Source: JAUVZF01 sp964449275
GTDB taxonomy: Bacteria > Planctomycetota > Phycisphaerae > FEN-1346
Direction: 5' to 3'
NCBI GenBank assembly: GCA_964449275.1
Contig: CAYVAM010000149.1
Span: 1-11,067 of the forward strand
Length of the DNA stretch: 11,067 nt
Shown: one piece after another, positions 5,241 through 11,067 of the stretch
Position numbering within the stretch: position 1 is the stretch's first letter
Layout: each line of letters opens with the position of its first letter
Translations under genes and position numbers: made by a program
The notes under the pieces: model-generated
Told to the model about the DNA's origin: nothing
Seen by the model: only the letters and a program-made list of their open reading frames with translations
Database searches by the model: none

Positions 5241-7601
5241 CTACGCCGTCTGCTGCTCGGTCCGCGAGATAATTTCGTCCTGCAACCGTCGCCCGACGTC
5301 CACGAAGTAGTCACTGTAGCCGGCCACCCGCACGATGAGGTTCCGGTAGGCTTCGGGGTCCTCCTGGGCCGCACGAAGCGTGTCGGCATCGACCACGTTG
5401 AACTGCACGTGGTGACCGTCGAGTCTGAAGTAGGACCGTATCAGGGCGGCCAGGTGGATGATGCCGTCGCCCGCCAGCACCTGCGGGCTGAACTTCATGT
5501 TAAGCAGCGTCCCGCCGGTCCGGGCATGGTCGATCCTGGCAGCCGATTTGAAGACGGCGGTGGGACCCTTGAGGTCGGCGCCCTGGCTGGGCGAGATTCC
5601 CTCGGACAGCGGCACGCCGGCGCATCGGCCGTTGGGCAGCGCGCCGGTGACGGCCCCGAAATAGATGTGAACGGTGGTGGGCAGCAGGTTCACGCGGTAC
5701 GCCCCGCCCTTGGTGTTGGGCCGGCCGTCCAGCATGTCGAAGTAGGCGTTGAAGATGCGTTCGGCCGTCTCGTCGGCGTAATCGTCGTCGTTGCCGTAGG
5801 CGGGGGTCTTGTGTGCGAGCGTGCGGCGCAGGTTCTCGTGTCCGTCGAAGTTCGCCCGCATGGCCTGGAGCAGTTCGTCCATCGAGACGGTGCCGCGGTC
5901 GTAGACGTGGTACCTGACGGCCGTCAGTGCGTCGGTGAGTGTGCCGAGGCCGACGCCCTGGATGTAGGTGGGGTTGTATCGTGCGCCGCCGTTGTGGTAG
6001 TCGCGTCCTTTCTCGATGCAATCATCCATGAGGATCGACATGTAGGGGGCGGGCATGCTGGTGGCGTAGAGGCGTTCGATAAAGTTGTTGCCGGCGATCT
6101 TGACGTCGACGAAATACTCGAGTTGCCGCCGGAAGGCCTCGAAGAACTGCTCGAAGGAGCCGAAGGTGCGCGGGTCGCCGGTGGCGTGGCCGATCTCTCG
6201 GCCGGAGTTCGGGTCCACGCCGCCGCAACAGGTCACCTCCAGGATCTTCGGCCAGTTCATGTACCCGGTGAGTGTGCAGGACTCCTTGCCGAAGGCGCTG
6301 ACGGTAACGCAGCCGCTCGGCCCGCCGCAACGGGCATCGGCCAGGCTCTTGCCGTCGTGGAGCATCTCCTTGATGATCGTGTCGGTGTTGAACATCGAGG
6401 GCTGTCCGAGGCCGGTCCGGATGATTTCGCAGGCGCGCGCCAGCAACCGGTCGGGGCTCTTCTTGCTCAACTGGACGGCGGCCGAGGGCTGAATCAACTG
6501 CATCTGGCGGACCACGTCGAGGATGAGGTACGAGACCTCGTTGATGGCATCGGCGCCGTCCGCCTTCACGCCGCCGACGTTGATGAGTGCGAAATCCTGG
6601 TACGTGCCGCTCTGCTCCTCGGTGATGCCGACCTTCGGCGGGGCCGGCTGGCTGTTGAACTTGATCCAGAAACACTCCAGCAGTTCCACCGCCTGGTCCC
6701 GCGTAAGCGTGCCGTGGGCCGTCTCGCCGGCGTAGAACGGGTGCAGGTGCTGGTCCAGCCGCCCCGGGTTGAACGAATCCCACGTGTTCAGTTCCGTGAT
6801 GACGCCCAGGTGAGCGAACCAGTAGGCCTGGAGCGCCTCGTGGAACGTCCGCGGGGCGTGGGCGGGCACGCGGGAGCAGACCTCGGCGATCGTCAGCAGT
6901 TCGGCCTTGCGGGCCGGGTCGGTCTCGGTCTCGGCCAGTTCCCTCGCCACTGCGGCGTACCGCTCGGCAAGGAGGATGATGGCGTCGGCGCAGATTGCCA
7001 TGGCACGCAGTTCCTCGTCCTTGTCGAAGGCCCGAGGGTCGTTCAGCGTGTCCAGGCGCCGGCGATGTGCGGCGATTCGCTCCTTGAAATCGAGGAACCC
7101 GTGGCGGTAGATCTTGTCGTCGAGGATGGCGTGGCCGAAGGCTCGCTGTTCCATGAACTCGGTGAACACGCCGGCCTCGAAGGCCTGATGCCACCCGTCG
7201 GCCATGGCGCCGAACAGCCTCTCGCGGATCGTCCGGCCCGACCAGAACGGAATGATCTCTTCCGCGTACACGCGGCGCACCTGGTCGCTGACCTGGAACG
7301 GCGTCCGCTCGCGGGTGGCCATGATCTCGAAGTCCTGCAGGCTGTGGCAGCACAGTTCGGGATAGGTAGGCGTGGCCTTGGGCGCCGGTCCGCGTTCGCC
7401 CACGATCAGTTCGCCCTCGCCAATGCTGATCGTCCGGTGCTCCATGAGGTAGCGGAAGGCGAGCGCCCGTCCGACGGGGACGGACACCTTCTCGATCTCG
7501 CCGCTCTTATAGAACGCCGTGATGAGTTCCGCCCGCTCCGAGGAGATGTAGGGCTTCGTCTCGACGCTCTGCGTCCGCAGATGCGTGACTCGTTCGTTCA
7601 T
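5241..7601 (-). CDS. Glycyl radical enzyme, HypD-like (hydroxyproline dehydratase family) with altered active site
   Basis: A full-length 786-aa glycyl radical enzyme of the PFL-like dehydratase/lyase group. The C-terminal glycyl-radical motif is RVAGYSDYF with Gly761; the thiyl-radical Cys is C431 in GGPSGCVTVSAFGKES. The region TGYMNWPKILEVT and the overall length fit HypD, trans-4-hydroxy-L-proline dehydratase. Aligning by eye to remembered HypD active-site residues (H160, D278, S334, F340, Y450) gives H157, D275, S331, F337 and Y447, at a constant offset. The Glu two residues after the thiyl Cys (E436 in HypD, GCVE in most dehydratases) is Thr433, encoded ACC, at least two base changes from Glu. 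A CysCys pair (458-459) also stands out. The gene starts 3 bases after the activase stop, so the two are surely co-transcribed. The substrate is probably a hydroxyproline isomer or similar cyclic amino acid; the reaction is uncertain, and ring-opening C-N lyase chemistry (HplG type) is an alternative. Confidence 0.9.
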   Translation of the reverse strand: MNERVTHLRTQSVETKPYISSERAELITAFYKSGEIEKVSVPVGRALAFRYLMEHRTISIGEGELIVGERGPAPKATPTYPELCCHSLQDFEIMATRERTPFQVSDQVRRVYAEEIIPFWSGRTIRERLFGAMADGWHQAFEAGVFTEFMEQRAFGHAILDDKIYRHGFLDFKERIAAHRRRLDTLNDPRAFDKDEELRAMAICADAIILLAERYAAVARELAETETDPARKAELLTIAEVCSRVPAHAPRTFHEALQAYWFAHLGVITELNTWDSFNPGRLDQHLHPFYAGETAHGTLTRDQAVELLECFWIKFNSQPAPPKVGITEEQSGTYQDFALINVGGVKADGADAINEVSYLILDVVRQMQLIQPSAAVQLSKKSPDRLLARACEIIRTGLGQPSMFNTDTIIKEMLHDGKSLADARCGGPSGCVTVSAFGKESCTLTGYMNWPKILEVTCCGGVDPNSGREIGHATGDPRTFGSFEQFFEAFRRQLEYFVDVKIAGNNFIERLYATSMPAPYMSILMDDCIEKGRDYHNGGARYNPTYIQGVGLGTLTDALTAVRYHVYDRGTVSMDELLQAMRANFDGHENLRRTLAHKTPAYGNDDDYADETAERIFNAYFDMLDGRPNTKGGAYRVNLLPTTVHIYFGAVTGALPNGRCAGVPLSEGISPSQGADLKGPTAVFKSAARIDHARTGGTLLNMKFSPQVLAGDGIIHLAALIRSYFRLDGHHVQFNVVDADTLRAAQEDPEAYRNLIVRVAGYSDYFVDVGRRLQDEIISRTEQQTA

Positions 7602-7604
7602 TCG

Positions 7605-8603
7605 CTAGCCGCCTGTCTTTACGGTGAGGCCGAAAGCGGCCAGTTGCTGCGCGATGGCCGCCATGTGCTCGGGCGAGGGGGCCTTGATGTCCGGCGGCTC
7701 CTCGTCCCGCGCGAGCCGTGCCAGTTTGCTCCGGCCGCCCTCATTATACGGTAGAATGTCAACGTCCGTCACCCCGTCGAGCGAAGAAATCAGCCGACCC
7801 GTGGCCGCAACGTTGGCCTCGTCGTCGTTCAGCCCCGGTATGACGGGCACCCGGACGGTGATCCGCTCGCCCAGATGGGCAAGTTTCCGCAGGTTCTCCA
7901 GGATAAGCGCGTTGCCGACGCCGGTGAGTCGCTCGTGGGCGGCGGAGTCGGCGTGCTTGATGTCGCAGAGGTACAGGTCCACGCTCCCCCTGAGCGATTC
8001 GAGCACGTCCCACGGCGCGTGGCAGGTCGTGTCCACGGCCGTGTGGATTTGCCGCCGCCTGCACGCCGCCAGCAACTCGCCCAGCAGCGCCGGCTGCATC
8101 AGCGGTTCGCCGCCGGAGAACGTGACGCCCCCGCCCGACTCGTCGTAAAAGATGATGTCCCTTTCGACCTCCGCCATGATCTGTGCGGCGCTGGCGCGGC
8201 GGCCGATGATCTCGCGCGCCCCGGTCGGGCACGCCTGGACGCACTGCCCGCACAGGACGCACCTGGCCGGGTCGTGAACCGGGCGGCCGTCCTCCCAGGC
8301 GATGGCGCCGCGGTCGCAGGCCTCGATGCAGACGCCGCAGCGGACGCACCGGTCCCGGCGCCAGGCGTGTTCGGGCTGCGGCAGCAGGCTCTCCGGGTTG
8401 TGGCACCACTTGCACGCCAGCGGGCACCCCTTCAGGAACACGGTCGTCCGAATGCCCGGCCCGTCGTGGATGGCGAACCGTTTGATGTCGAAGATAATGC
8501 CCGTCCGGCCCGGCGCTTCGTCCTTCGCAGCGCTGCCCGGAGCGGACGCCTCCGGCGACTTCCGCCCGGCGTCCGTACCCGGATTGCGTGCACCTTCAGG
8601 CAT
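7605..8603 (-). CDS. Glycyl-radical-enzyme activating protein (radical SAM activase)
   Basis: A radical SAM activase that would install the glycyl radical on the adjacent enzyme using S-adenosylmethionine. From the ATG at 8603 it has 332 residues. IIFDIKRFAIHDGPGIRTTV leads into the radical SAM cluster motif CPLACKWC (C60, C64, C67). Two 4Fe-4S ferredoxin-type motifs follow, CVRCGVCIEAC (86-96) and CVLCGQCVQAC (115-125), then GGGVTFSGGEP for SAM binding. This layout is standard for GRE activases of dehydratases. About 35 low-complexity residues precede the usual start of the family; no later in-frame start codon exists. A TTG start at 8630 would add 9 residues, but it would leave only ~12 bases of leader behind the promoter at 8649-8676. 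First gene of the minus-strand cluster, 3 bases from the GRE gene. Confidence 0.9.
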   Translation of the reverse strand: MPEGARNPGTDAGRKSPEASAPGSAAKDEAPGRTGIIFDIKRFAIHDGPGIRTTVFLKGCPLACKWCHNPESLLPQPEHAWRRDRCVRCGVCIEACDRGAIAWEDGRPVHDPARCVLCGQCVQACPTGAREIIGRRASAAQIMAEVERDIIFYDESGGGVTFSGGEPLMQPALLGELLAACRRRQIHTAVDTTCHAPWDVLESLRGSVDLYLCDIKHADSAAHERLTGVGNALILENLRKLAHLGERITVRVPVIPGLNDDEANVAATGRLISSLDGVTDVDILPYNEGGRSKLARLARDEEPPDIKAPSPEHMAAIAQQLAAFGLTVKTGG

Positions 8604-8648
8604 GACCGATGCGCCCCGGCCTTTCCCCAAGAGCGATGGCAGGCGGCC

Positions 8649-8676
8649 ATTCTACACCACACCGGTGCCGTTTCAA
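8649..8676 (-). promoter_or_regulatory. Sigma70-type promoter of the activase-GRE-acnX-reductase cluster
   Basis: On the minus strand, TTGAAA (8671-8676) and TAGAAT (8649-8654) are separated by 16 bases; each hexamer matches consensus at 5 of 6. The predicted transcript starts near 8642, giving about 39 bases of leader to the ATG at 8603. I see no obvious operator. Confidence 0.55.
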
Positions 8677-8774
8677 ACGGTAGTTCCTCTTGCGGGTCGA
8701 GTCGGTGCGCAGCAGTGCGAGCCGCGCCCGTTACGAAGCGCGACGGCGAATCCGACGCCGCCCGCAAGTGAGAC

Positions 8775-8800
8775 GTAGGGTGGGTGCTCTGCACCCACGC
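8775..8800 (+). repeat. Dispersed short hairpin repeat, copy 2 (type GTAGGGTGNGTGCTCT)
   Basis: GTAGG followed by arms GTGGGTGC and GCACCCAC around TCT. It is the same repeat as 1495-1522 in the opposite orientation, with a paired G/C swap that preserves the stem. It abuts the 5' end of the GNAT remnant. From 8604 to 8820 I see this repeat and the promoter but no gene. Confidence 0.65.
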
Positions 8801-8819
8801 GGCCGGGCAGGATTGGGTT

Positions 8820-9171
8820 CGCATCAAGACCGCCGAGATCGACCGAGACATGCGGGCCGACCCCGAAGGCTGCTTCGTGGCCTAGCGCGGCGGCCGCGTC
8901 GTCGGGTACGTCACCAGCGTGCTCAGCCCGTTCGTGTCGCGCGGCAGGATCGCCGACGTGGCGGTGGCGGCCGAGTGCCAGGGCAGGAGTGGGACGGCGG
9001 CTCATCGAGACGGTCCTCGCGCGGTTCCGCCGCCTGGGGCTCAAGCAGGCCAAGATCGAAACCCTCACGTGCAACCCCGTCGGCCGGCGCCTGTACCCGG
9101 CGGTTGGGTTCACCGAGGTGGTGCGGCAGATTCATTACATCATGCCGCTGGAGCCCGACGAGCCGGCGTAG
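8820..9171 (+). pseudogene. GNAT-family N-acetyltransferase remnant
   Basis: The plus strand encodes a recognisable GNAT acetyltransferase fold in pieces. RIKTAEIDRDMRADPEGCFVA is followed by an in-frame TAG (8883-8885), then RGGRVVGYVTSVLS and IADVAVAAECQG. The frame is then lost near 8985, and the next frame continues GVGRRLIETVLARFRRLGLK, CNPVGRRLYPAVGF and HYIMPLEP to a stop at 9171. Dropping one A at 8985 would restore QGGVGR, the acetyl-CoA-binding motif (Q/RxxGxG/A). TAG could derive from GAG (Glu) by one change. The N-terminus is also missing, with a dispersed repeat just upstream. Three lesions favour a real pseudogene over assembly error, though the two point lesions could be sequencing errors. 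The 3' end overlaps the end of the convergent PEP-CTERM gene by 32 bases. Confidence 0.75.
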
Positions 9172-10612
9172 GTCCCATGCGGCGACGGCGGGACGCCAGA
9201 ACGGCCACGGCGCCCGCGCCCAACAGGGCCAGCGTCGCGGGTTCGGGGAAGTGCATGGCTGTTGTGTCGTACAGGCCGATTGTGCCGTTGTGGAAGACGA
9301 GTGAGGGGACCTCAAGGAGGGGGCCCAGCGCCTGGTCCTCGGCGCAGACACGACGCGTTGGCACGTCCTCAAGACGCATGGCCAGGTACTTCTTGCCGTC
9401 GACCACCTCTATCCACCAGCGGTCAGGGGCAATGACCGCGACCCAAGTCGGCAGATTGGGATAAGGCAAGGGCGGCGCCGTGGGCTCGTCCGGCGGGGAC
9501 ACGGAATCGTTGCCCGGCTCCCCGGACTCCGGCGGTTCCGCCGGCGGCTCGCTTTCGGGCGCAGGCGGCTCCGGCGCGGGTGGTTGCGGTTCAGGCGTCG
9601 GCGGTTCCGGCTGAGGCGGTTCGGGCGCAGGCGGCTCCGGCGCGGGTGGTTCCGGTTGCGGCTGCGGCGCGGGTGGTTCGCCCGGTGGTTCAGGCGTCGG
9701 CGGTTCCGGCGCTGGAGGTTCGGGCTCGGGCGGTTCAAGTGCAGGTGGTTCGGGTGCGGGTGGCGTTGGCGGTTCCGGCTGAGGCGGCTCCGGCGCGGGT
9801 GGTTCGCCCGGTGGTTCAGGCGTCGGCGGTTCGGGCTGAGGCGGTTCGGGCGCAGGTGGCTGCGGCGCGGGTGGCGTCGGTTCCGGTGGAGGCGGCTCGG
9901 GAGGCAGCGGCGGTAGCGTGGCGGCCAGGGCCGAGTCCAGGAACAGCGAGATCGGGTCGCCCACCGTCACCGTGCCGGCGTTGATCCCTTCGGACAGGCT
10001 GCTCACCTTCGCTACGCCGTCCTCCATCCACAGGCCCCCCGTGGCCAACTCGTAGCGGCCGTCCTTTCCCAGGGGGCGGAAGGCGTTGATCTCGGTCACG
10101 TCGCCCGGCTCGGGCGACAGGAAGTCCGTGACGGTGAACGTGAGGCTGGCCACGTGGTATTCCGCCGGACCGTCTCCCCAATTCGGGACCATGAAGCCGG
10201 CGCGGGCCGCGAACAAGCCGTCGCAGGTGTGGCTGCCCACGTCCAGGTCGCCGTCTCCGTCCAAGTCCTGCTGATGCGCCTCTCCATTCCGGGAATCCTG
10301 GGAACCGCTATTCCTGAACGGCGCCATCGCCCCGGCCCACAGTGTCCCCAGGACGTTGCCGCGACCCACGTTCGTGGACTCGAACGACGCCTTGAACCCC
10401 CACAGGGCATCGTCGGTGTAGTTGGTGTTCGTGCCCGTGACGCCCACGTACAGGTCCATCGCGACGACCTGGCCCACGTGGGTGATTTCGACGTGCTTGT
10501 CCGCCTGGCCGCGGACGCGGAGGTCGGCGAAGACACCGGCATGGGCGCATCCGGCGAGCGGCCCCATGGCGGCGACAAGAGCCAACAGCGATGCCAGCGC
10601 TACGCGAAGCAT
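9140..10612 (-). CDS. Secreted PEP-CTERM sorting-domain protein with Pro/Glu-rich linker
   Basis: A 490-aa exported protein. The ATG at 10612 was chosen because a good Shine-Dalgarno (GGGGGGAG, 7-base spacing) and a signal peptide (MLRVALASLLALVAAMGPLA) follow; the open frame upstream to the window edge looks non-coding. Cleavage could be after AHA (signal peptidase I); LAGC at 19-22 also resembles a lipobox. Residues ~26-230 form a beta-rich domain, possibly cohesin-like, with a calcium-loop-like DLDGDGDLD (116-124). A Pro/Glu/Ala linker spans ~234-384, followed by a compact segment (385-454). The tail is a PEP-CTERM signal: FPEPATLALL, a hydrophobic helix, then RRRR (455-478). Exosortase systems recognise such tails and anchor or release the protein at the surface; no exosortase gene is in the window. 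The function is unknown: probably a surface or matrix structural protein unrelated to the catabolic cluster. Confidence 0.85.
   Translation of the reverse strand: MLRVALASLLALVAAMGPLAGCAHAGVFADLRVRGQADKHVEITHVGQVVAMDLYVGVTGTNTNYTDDALWGFKASFESTNVGRGNVLGTLWAGAMAPFRNSGSQDSRNGEAHQQDLDGDGDLDVGSHTCDGLFAARAGFMVPNWGDGPAEYHVASLTFTVTDFLSPEPGDVTEINAFRPLGKDGRYELATGGLWMEDGVAKVSSLSEGINAGTVTVGDPISLFLDSALAATLPPLPPEPPPPEPTPPAPQPPAPEPPQPEPPTPEPPGEPPAPEPPQPEPPTPPAPEPPALEPPEPEPPAPEPPTPEPPGEPPAPQPQPEPPAPEPPAPEPPQPEPPTPEPQPPAPEPPAPESEPPAEPPESGEPGNDSVSPPDEPTAPPLPYPNLPTWVAVIAPDRWWIEVVDGKKYLAMRLEDVPTRRVCAEDQALGPLLEVPSLVFHNGTIGLYDTTAMHFPEPATLALLGAGAVAVLASRRRRMGPTPARRAPAA
9461..9913 (-). repeat. Repetitive coding DNA for the PEP-rich linker
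   Basis: Imperfect repeats of GGCGGTTCNGGC and GGTGGTTC type encode about 150 residues of PEPPAPEPP pattern on the minus strand. One block of about 40 bases at 9666-9707 recurs at 9790-9831, a sign of internal duplication by slippage or recombination. The copy number may be misassembled. Confidence 0.8.
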
Positions 10613-10733
10613 CCGAGGCTCCCCCCCTGTGACGACCACTGGGCCCATGAATCGGCCCTGCGGTCTTCCGATGCGGCCCCTTTGGGCGTGCCCACCGGCG
10701 GCGGGTTTGCGCCCTTGCTGCGCAAGGGGCTCC
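10613..10733 (-). promoter_or_regulatory. Structured 5' leader of the PEP-CTERM gene
   Basis: About 120 nt lie between the predicted transcript start and the ATG. It contains a hairpin with 7-bp stem CCCTTGC (10712-10718) and GCAAGGG (10722-10728), then a GCAAACC segment, a CCCGCC/GGTGGG hairpin and AAAGGGGCC. The order of pieces loosely recalls a class-I cyclic-di-GMP riboswitch, but the tetraloop and 3' half do not fit, so I name no class. Confidence 0.3.
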
Positions 10734-10739
10734 AACTCC

Positions 10740-10767
10740 ATTATCTCCGCATGACCGCCGATGTCAA
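10740..10767 (-). promoter_or_regulatory. Sigma70-type promoter of the PEP-CTERM gene
   Basis: On the minus strand, TTGACA (10762-10767, perfect) and GATAAT (10740-10745, 5 of 6) are separated by 16 bases. The predicted start is near 10733, 120 bases before the ATG at 10612. Confidence 0.6.
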
Positions 10768-11067
10768 GGGATATTTCGCGCACACTCGTATCTGGAAAAT
10801 TCTGTCGCGGATTCTGCCCCATTCCGGCACACAGAAGATTCCGGTGGACACGTGGTGTTTGGCGGAAAAGAGAAAAGGGGACATTCTCAATCCTGTTCGG
10901 CACGCCATTTGCTCCTTGACGGATGCCCCGCATAGACTGCCGACGGCCCGGCGACCTGCTCTCTCTGCCGACAGGTTTGGGCAAAGGCCATGTCCCCACA
11001 AGCGCCAGAAATCCGGGACCATTGGGGACAGTACCCATGTTTTTCGCTTGCATGGGGGGGGACATGG
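10768..11067. other. Non-coding right-end region with GGGGACA motifs and an inverted repeat
   Basis: I see no gene in these 300 bases; the minus-strand open frame here has no domain signal and lies upstream of the promoter. GGGGACA or its complement occurs four times (10877-10883, 10991-10997, 11024-11030, 11058-11064). CCATGTCCCC (10988-10997) with AAGCG is repeated inverted at 11045-11067, enclosing GGGGACAGTACCCATG. This resembles dispersed repeat DNA cut by the window edge. Confidence 0.45.

Noticed and set aside
5238..7754. 838-codon plus-strand open frame opposite the GRE gene
   Set aside because: It is the antisense shadow of the GRE and activase genes in high-GC DNA; only the minus strand encodes recognisable motifs.
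10650..10733. Class-I cyclic-di-GMP (GEMM) riboswitch
   Set aside because: Only fragments match; the GNRA tetraloop, the contiguous GACGCAAAGCC core and the 3' half are missing or altered. Kept only as a structured leader.
10613..11065. N-terminal extension of the PEP-CTERM open frame by 151 codons
   Set aside because: It lacks domain signal, runs through a promoter-like element and repeats, and a clear Shine-Dalgarno plus signal peptide mark the ATG at 10612.

Overview
The window is GC-rich bacterial DNA with two 100-N assembly gaps, so it is probably a scaffold from a metagenome-assembled genome. A secreted protein with a PEP-CTERM sorting tail, glycyl-radical chemistry and many short palindromic intergenic repeats suggest an uncultured anaerobic or facultatively anaerobic bacterium. 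Planctomycetota (Phycisphaerae-like) is my best guess; this is inference, as no rRNA or marker gene is present.

Layout. (1) 2-1276, plus strand: the C-terminal part of an APC-family amino-acid permease fused to a PTS EIIA-like domain, cut by the left window edge. (2) 1277-1546: a repeat-rich gap region. (3) 8603 down to 1547, minus strand: a co-directional set read in the order glycyl-radical-enzyme activase, HypD-like glycyl radical enzyme (GRE), aconitase X (AcnX, catalytic and swivel domains in one chain), and an ornithine cyclodeaminase/mu-crystallin-family reductase. A good sigma70-type promoter lies just upstream of the activase. (4) 8820-9171, plus strand: a decayed GNAT acetyltransferase. 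(5) 10612 down to 9140, minus strand: a secreted PEP-CTERM protein with a ~150-residue Pro/Glu-rich linker, its own promoter and a ~120-nt structured leader. (6) 10768-11067: non-coding, with inverted repeats.

How the genes may work together. Bacterial AcnX is known as a cis-3-hydroxy-L-proline dehydratase that yields delta1-pyrroline-2-carboxylate. Members of the ornithine cyclodeaminase family reduce that product to L-proline. The GRE resembles trans-4-hydroxy-L-proline dehydratase (HypD), and the transporter could supply the amino acid. The set therefore reads as an anaerobic hydroxyproline or related imino-acid utilisation locus.

The main surprise is the GRE active site. The thiyl Cys (C431), the glycyl Gly (G761) and most remembered HypD pocket residues are present. 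The Glu two residues after the thiyl Cys, the general base of GRE dehydratases, is Thr433. The reaction may therefore differ from that of known HypD enzymes.

A second theme is repeat DNA. A family of nested palindromes (TIR-like GGGTGGCATGG ends) occupies the AcnX-reductase and GRE-AcnX gaps and the transporter-reductase gap. It is tandemly duplicated together with the acnX ribosome-binding site and first 16 codons, and it flanks both assembly gaps. Different palindromic DNA appears to have entered acnX in frame between its two domains.
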